In this document: positions 59,658 to 64,000 of the stretch, in pieces
Position numbering within the stretch: the first letter of the stretch is position 1
How the letters are laid out: every line of letters starts with the position of its first letter
Assembly: GCA_947465645.1 (NCBI GenBank)
Contig: CANIBQ010000019.1
Location: 1-64,000 of the forward strand
Origin: Acidobacteriota bacterium
Lineage (GTDB): Bacteria > Acidobacteriota > Vicinamibacteria > Vicinamibacterales > UBA2999
Length of the DNA stretch: 64,000 nt
Direction of reading: 5' to 3'
Notes under the pieces: generated by a model
What the model was told of the DNA's origin: nothing
Database searches by the model: none
Seen by the model: only the letters and a program-made list of their open reading frames with translations
Translations under genes and position numbers: made by a program

Positions 59658-62105
59658 ATGACTGGCAGGACAATGTCATTCCCCTGGGCGCCGGCCGCCG
59701 GCGGTCACCAAGCACGGTTCGCGTCGCGGGCCGTGGTCACGGCCATCTATGTGACCGCCGTGATTGCCGGCGGGGCTGTGCTGCTGGTGGCGAACTTCCC
59801 CAAGGAGCTTCCGAACCCGCTGCTGGCCGCCGGCCTGCTGTGCGCAGCACTGGCGTTGTCGGCGGTCAAGCTTCGCCTGCCGCTCGCCAACGGCGTCTCG
59901 ACGATGGCGCCGGCCAACGTCGTGGATTTTCTCGCCTTGATGGTGGCAGGCGTGCCCTTCACGATCGTGATGGCGGCAGCCGGTTCGCTCGTGCAGTGCA
60001 CGGTTCGGGTGCGCAAGCGGCAGCCGATCCACCGCACGGCTTTCAGTGTCGCCTCGGTCGTCATCGCGGTGCAGGCCGCCGGCTGGGTGTGGCTGGCGCT
60101 GGGAGGCAGCGTCGAGCAGCTCGGGTTGCTCGAAACGATTGTGCCGCTCTCGGCGGTCGCGACGACCTTCTTCGCCGTCAATACCGCGCTGGTGGCGGGC
60201 GCCATCGCGCTGTCGTCGTCTGGATCGGCCACGCGCTCGTGGCACCGCGAGTTTCTGTGGAGTGCGCCGAGCTACTTCCTCTCGGCAGTCGTTGCGGGTG
60301 TGATCGCGGTCATCATGACCCACGACGCCTACCTGCTCCTGCCGCTTGCCGCGCTTCCCCTCTACATTTCCTATCGCGCCTATCAGATCTCGGTGCGGCG
60401 GATCGACGAAGAGCGCCGGCATGCGCAGGAGCTGGCCACGATGGTCGCGACCACCCAGGAAGCCCTGGCGCGCGCCATTCAATCCGAGTCGGCGCTCGAG
60501 GCTGAGAAAGAACGGCTGGTGCTCGCGAAGGCACGCCTCGCCGTCACCGTCGAGACGATCAGCGACGGCGTGGTCACGGTCGACATGAGCGGTTCGGTGC
60601 TGCTGATGAACGACGCGGCGCAATCGCTCAGCACGATGCAGGAGAGCGACCTGGCTGGCCTTCCGGTCGGCGCGGTCTTCGGTGCTCTCGGCCTTCCAGC
60701 CCAGACCTACAAGGCGGCGCTCCAGCGCGTGCTCGGTGAGGGCCAGGCGGTGCAGCTTCGCAACGACGGTCCCGGATGCGCGCCGGCACCGCGCCTCGTC
60801 GAGATCACCGGCACGCCCACTCGCGACGGGGAGGGCGATGTCGCCGGCGCCGTCTGGGTGCTGCGCGACGTCAGCGACGCCGCGCGCCTCGAGCACGAGC
60901 GCTCGAAAGCCGCGCGCCTCGAATCGCTCGGCGTGCTCGCCGGGGGGCTCGCGCACGACTTCAACAACATCCTGATCGGCGTCGTCGGCAACCTCTCGCT
61001 CGCGCAGACGATGGTGCGGCCGGGCGACGAGGCGCTGCGGGCGCGGCTGACGCACGCCGAAGCGGCCTGCGTGCGCGCGCGCGGCGTCACCAATCAACTG
61101 CTGACGTTCGCCAAAGGCGGCGCGCCGGTGAAGACCACCGCCTCCGTCCGCGACCTGGCGGTCGAGTGCACGCGCTTCGCGCTGAGCGGATCGTCGGTTG
61201 CGCCGCGCTTCGCGGTGGACCCGGAGCTCTGGGCGGCCGACGTCGACACGGTTCAGATCGGACAGGTCGTCCACAACCTGGTGCTGAACGCGCTGCAGGC
61301 GATGCCTCGCGGCGGCGTGGTCGACGTGATGCTGCAGAACGTCGAGGTGACTGCGAGCGAGCCCCGCCCTGGCGTGGCACTGATGCCCGGCAAGTACGTC
61401 TGCCTCACCGTCGAGGACAACGGACCCGGCATCGGCGCCGAACACCTGAGCCACATCTTCGACCCCTACTTCACGACCAAGGAAAAAGGGTCGGGCCTCG
61501 GCCTGGCGATTTCCTACTCGATCGTACGCGCCCACGGCGGCGGGATCGCGGTTGACTCGGAAGCTGGCCGCGGGTCGCGCTTCTCGGTCTACCTCCCCGC
61601 GTCGACGCACGTGCTCCCTGCCAAGGTCAGCGGCCGCGTGGAAAGCTCGCAGACGCGCACCGGCCGCATCCTGCTGATGGACGATGACGCCGAAGTCGCG
61701 GAAGTCGCGCACGACATGCTCGAGAGCCTCGGCTACGCCACGCAGGTGGCGCCGTCGGGCAGGCACGCCATCGACATGTTCCGTGAAGCCGAGTCACGGG
61801 GCGAGCCCTTCGACGCGGTGATCCTCGACCTGACGGTGCCTGGCGGCATGGGCGGCGGCGAGGCGGTGCCCCACATCAAGGACATCCGTGCCGACGTGCC
61901 GGTGGTCGTGACGAGCGGATACGCGGACGACTCGGTGCTGGCGCGGTTCCGTGATTACGGCTTCGACGGCGTGCTGCCGAAGCCGTTCGCGATTCCCGAC
62001 CTGAGGCGCGCGCTCGAAGAAGCAGACTCGACGGCGCGCGCGGGCCGTGCAGGCGGATTGCCCGGCGTGTCCGAGCGACCGACGCTGCGCATGACCTATC
62101 CCTGA
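59658..62105 (+). CDS. Hybrid sensor histidine kinase with receiver domain
   Basis: The 815-residue protein has about eight membrane helices (residues 20-255, MASE-like), a coiled linker, a PAS domain (about residues 295-415), HisKA with phospho-acceptor His433 ('GGLAHDFNNIL'), an HATPase domain ('LTVEDNGPGIG', 'GSGLGLAISYSIVRAHGG') and a C-terminal receiver with Asp724 ('DAVILDLTVPGGMGG'). It starts one base after the subtilase stop, so the two are likely co-transcribed. No DNA-binding partner is adjacent. Confidence 0.93.
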   Translation: MTGRTMSFPWAPAAGGHQARFASRAVVTAIYVTAVIAGGAVLLVANFPKELPNPLLAAGLLCAALALSAVKLRLPLANGVSTMAPANVVDFLALMVAGVPFTIVMAAAGSLVQCTVRVRKRQPIHRTAFSVASVVIAVQAAGWVWLALGGSVEQLGLLETIVPLSAVATTFFAVNTALVAGAIALSSSGSATRSWHREFLWSAPSYFLSAVVAGVIAVIMTHDAYLLLPLAALPLYISYRAYQISVRRIDEERRHAQELATMVATTQEALARAIQSESALEAEKERLVLAKARLAVTVETISDGVVTVDMSGSVLLMNDAAQSLSTMQESDLAGLPVGAVFGALGLPAQTYKAALQRVLGEGQAVQLRNDGPGCAPAPRLVEITGTPTRDGEGDVAGAVWVLRDVSDAARLEHERSKAARLESLGVLAGGLAHDFNNILIGVVGNLSLAQTMVRPGDEALRARLTHAEAACVRARGVTNQLLTFAKGGAPVKTTASVRDLAVECTRFALSGSSVAPRFAVDPELWAADVDTVQIGQVVHNLVLNALQAMPRGGVVDVMLQNVEVTASEPRPGVALMPGKYVCLTVEDNGPGIGAEHLSHIFDPYFTTKEKGSGLGLAISYSIVRAHGGGIAVDSEAGRGSRFSVYLPASTHVLPAKVSGRVESSQTRTGRILLMDDDAEVAEVAHDMLESLGYATQVAPSGRHAIDMFREAESRGEPFDAVILDLTVPGGMGGGEAVPHIKDIRADVPVVVTSGYADDSVLARFRDYGFDGVLPKPFAIPDLRRALEEADSTARAGRAGGLPGVSERPTLRMTYP

Positions 62106-62119
62106 GACCGGTTCTCCGG

Positions 62120-62137
62120 CGGGTCCAAGAGGACCCG
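62120..62137. terminator. Convergent-gene hairpin
   Basis: CGGGTCC-AAGA-GGACCCG sits between two convergent genes. There is no U run in either direction, so termination by this hairpin alone is uncertain. The same stem occurs at 25237-25254. Confidence 0.4.
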
Positions 62138-62143
62138 GCATCA

Positions 62144-63997
62144 TCATCTCGTTCGCAGCAGGCGCAGGGCGTTTCCCACCACGATTACGGATGCGCCGGT
62201 ATCGGCGAGAACGGCCATCCACAGAGTGGCCCCGCCGGTGATCGCCATCACCAGGAACCCTGCCTTCAACGCCAGCGAGATGGCGACGTTGGTCCTCACA
62301 TTCCAGAGCGTGGCGCGAGCCAGCCTGATCGCGTAAGGCAGCTTCAGGAGCTCGTCCGACATCAGCGCGACATCGGCCGTCTCGAGAGCCACGTCGGATC
62401 CGGCGGCGCCCATGGCCACGCCCACGTCGGCGGCGGCGAGCGCCGGCGCGTCATTCACGCCGTCTCCCACCATCAACACCGGGCCGTACCGATCCCGAAG
62501 CGAGCGCACGAGCTGGTGCTTCTGGTCGGGCAGGAGTCCCGAATGAACCTCGTCGACGCGCAGCTCCGCGCCGATGCCGCGCGCCGCTTCTTCACGATCC
62601 CCGGTGAGGAGCGCCACGCGGCGGACGCCTTGCTCGCGCAGCATGTCGATCGCTTCGCGCGCCGTGCGGCGGGGACTGTCGGCCAGCGCAATCGTCCCGG
62701 CCAGCATCCCGTCAATGGCGACCAATACCAGTGACGAGCGGTCAGGCAGCGTGACAGGCGGCACCTCGATGCCGCGCAACGCAAGCAGCCGCTCGTTGCC
62801 GATGACGATTCGCCTGCCGTTGACCTCGGCTTCCGCGCCCATGCCTGGAAGGGACGCGAACCCCGCCGCGGGCAATGCCGCGGTTCGCGTGGCGGCGTGG
62901 GCGGTGATGGCCCGGCCGAAGGGATGCTCCGATCGCGCTTCGACCGACGCCGCGTACATCAGAAGCTCGCTTTCGGAAAACGGGCCGGCGGGCCGGATGG
63001 CGGCAACCTCCATCTGTCCGAGCGTCAACGTTCCCGTCTTGTCGAACGCGACAACCCGGACGCCTGCAAGCCGCTCCAGGTAGGCCCCGCCTTTCACCAG
63101 CACGCCGTTCCTGGCCGCGGCCGACAGCGCCGCCACGAACGACACCGGCGTTGAAATGACCAGCGCGCACGGGCATGCGATCACGAGCAGCACCAGCGCG
63201 CGATAGATCCACGTCTCCGGCTCGCCGACGCCCGCCAGCGGCGGACCGATCGCCACGACCAGGGCAATGGCGAGCACCACCGGCGTGTACGTTCGTGCGA
63301 ACCGATCGACGAAGGTCTGCACCGGCGCGCGGCTCGCCTGGGCCGTCTCCACCAGGTGGATGATCCGGGCGAGGCGCGTGTCACGAACGAGCCGCGTGAC
63401 GCGGACGTCGAGCGCACCATGACCGTTGATCGTTCCCGCGTACACGTCCTGCCCCGGACTCTTGTCCACGGGAAGCGACTCTCCAGTCAGGGGCGCCTCG
63501 TTGACGTCGCTCTGTCCCGCCACCACGACGCCGTCGAGCGGCAGCTTCTCGCCCGGCCTCACGAGAATCTCGTCGCCCACCCGAACATCCGCAACGGGCA
63601 CGCGCCGCTCGCCCCCCCCGGTGATCACGAGCGCTTCGCGCGGCGAAAGGTCGATCAGCGTCCGGATCGCCTGGCGCGCCCGGTCGAGCGTCCGCACCTC
63701 GAGCCACTGCGCGATCGCAAACAGCAGAACGACGCTCGCGGCCTCCAGCCAGTCGCCGAGCGCCAGCGCTCCAGCGACCGCGACGACCATCAGCGTGTTG
63801 ATGTCGAGCGAGCCGGAGCGCAGCGAGATGAGAGCGCGGCGCGCCGGGAAGATGCCGCCGGCCACGGCCGCCGCGATGTAGAAAGCCGCGGCGGTATCCG
63901 GCCGGCCACTCAGCGAGAAGGCGAACCCGACGGCCACCGCCACCGCGCCGCCGACGACGAGCCGCCACCGCCAGGCCGCATCGCCGCCCGAGCTCAT
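62144..63997 (-). CDS. P1B-type heavy-metal ATPase (Zn/Cd/Pb group)
   Basis: The protein, 617 residues in this window, has the A domain 'LTGESLPVDKSPG', the metal-transport Cys-Pro-Cys motif C275-P-C277 ('IACPCALVIS'), phosphorylation Asp319 ('FDKTGTLT') and hinge 'VGDGVNDAPALAAADVG'. The last helix 'LADTGASVIVVGNALRLLR' and 'ISLALKAGFLV' fit the P1B-2 zinc/cadmium/lead group. No N-terminal HMA domain is visible; the ATG is three bases from the window edge, so the real start may lie outside. Confidence 0.92.
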   Translation of the reverse strand: MSSGGDAAWRWRLVVGGAVAVAVGFAFSLSGRPDTAAAFYIAAAVAGGIFPARRALISLRSGSLDINTLMVVAVAGALALGDWLEAASVVLLFAIAQWLEVRTLDRARQAIRTLIDLSPREALVITGGGERRVPVADVRVGDEILVRPGEKLPLDGVVVAGQSDVNEAPLTGESLPVDKSPGQDVYAGTINGHGALDVRVTRLVRDTRLARIIHLVETAQASRAPVQTFVDRFARTYTPVVLAIALVVAIGPPLAGVGEPETWIYRALVLLVIACPCALVISTPVSFVAALSAAARNGVLVKGGAYLERLAGVRVVAFDKTGTLTLGQMEVAAIRPAGPFSESELLMYAASVEARSEHPFGRAITAHAATRTAALPAAGFASLPGMGAEAEVNGRRIVIGNERLLALRGIEVPPVTLPDRSSLVLVAIDGMLAGTIALADSPRRTAREAIDMLREQGVRRVALLTGDREEAARGIGAELRVDEVHSGLLPDQKHQLVRSLRDRYGPVLMVGDGVNDAPALAAADVGVAMGAAGSDVALETADVALMSDELLKLPYAIRLARATLWNVRTNVAISLALKAGFLVMAITGGATLWMAVLADTGASVIVVGNALRLLRTR

Positions 63998-64000
63998 CGG

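Noticed and set aside
59676..61766. Long minus-strand open frame opposite the hybrid kinase
   Set aside because: It is rich in Arg, His and Asp with no domain and lies fully antisense to a kinase with intact motifs; a high-GC shadow frame.

Overview
The window looks like a chromosomal segment of an Acidobacteriota member, probably a Vicinamibacteria-type lineage. The assignment is an inference from several features: uniformly high GC, three secreted von Willebrand A proteins of the type typical of acidobacteria, TonB-type receptors with an N-terminal carboxypeptidase-regulatory-like domain, a DUF5916 protein, Gram-negative envelope genes (Pal, TolC, RseP), and many short dispersed palindromes. 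Genes are tightly packed on both strands and many stop/start pairs overlap as ATGA or GTGA. There is one tRNA, no rRNA, no CRISPR array, no recognisable transposase and no prophage.

Layout. 0-12 kb: MATE exporter, a SurA/DsbA-type thiol protein with a small monooxygenase, a TonB receptor divergent from a VWA protein coupled to a frataxin-like (CyaY) gene, a DUF5916 outer-membrane protein, a junction of two gene fragments, a second TonB-type receptor and a PNPOx-like protein. 12.3-13.7 kb: a two-gene secreted cassette of visibly lower GC, then tRNA-Glu. 14-20 kb: an M23 peptidase, then cupredoxin lipoprotein, ctaA, ctaB and DUF420 (heme A supply and cytochrome oxidase assembly), and a diguanylate cyclase. 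20-24.4 kb: a TPR secreted protein, a sulfatase-fold/TPR membrane protein and a YbhN-like membrane protein. 24.4-26.8 kb: an F0-only ATP synthase operon (atpZ-like, subunit I-like, atpB, atpE, atpF) with no F1 genes after it. 26.9-28.8 kb: two tandem VWA proteins. 28.8-35.8 kb: a nearly continuous tetrapyrrole operon by the C5 route (ccsA/hemX-like, hemA, hemC, a cobA-hemD fusion, hemB, hemL).

35.9-42.7 kb, minus strand: a glycine-zipper protein and then, in transcription order, pyrE, truA, uppS, cdsA, dxr, rseP (lipid carrier, phospholipid, isoprenoid and envelope stress). 42.8-47.1 kb: a TolC-like channel, two glycosyltransferases and a TIGR02757 protein. 47.2-52.5 kb: the pyrimidine block, with pyrR-pyrB-pyrC-PRTase on the minus strand and pyrD-pyrF divergent; carAB is not here. 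52.5-56.7 kb: Pal, a large membrane glycosyltransferase-like protein, LarE and a LysW-like zinc ribbon with a long acidic tail. 56.7-64 kb: a receiver-PilZ protein, a subtilase with a C-terminal 'DQIVWGD' repeat tract, a hybrid histidine kinase, and a P1B-type metal ATPase that may begin beyond the window edge.

The most unusual structure is not a single gene. Several families of short dispersed palindromes sit on gene boundaries and inside genes. They supply the only usable start codon of truA and of the YbhN-like gene, the stop codon of pyrE, the N-terminus of ctaB and in-frame peptide insertions in larE and probably truA. Other candidates worth testing are the subtilase repeat tract, the acidic LysW-like protein next to LarE, the second phosphoribosyltransferase in the pyr operon, and the F0-only atp operon.
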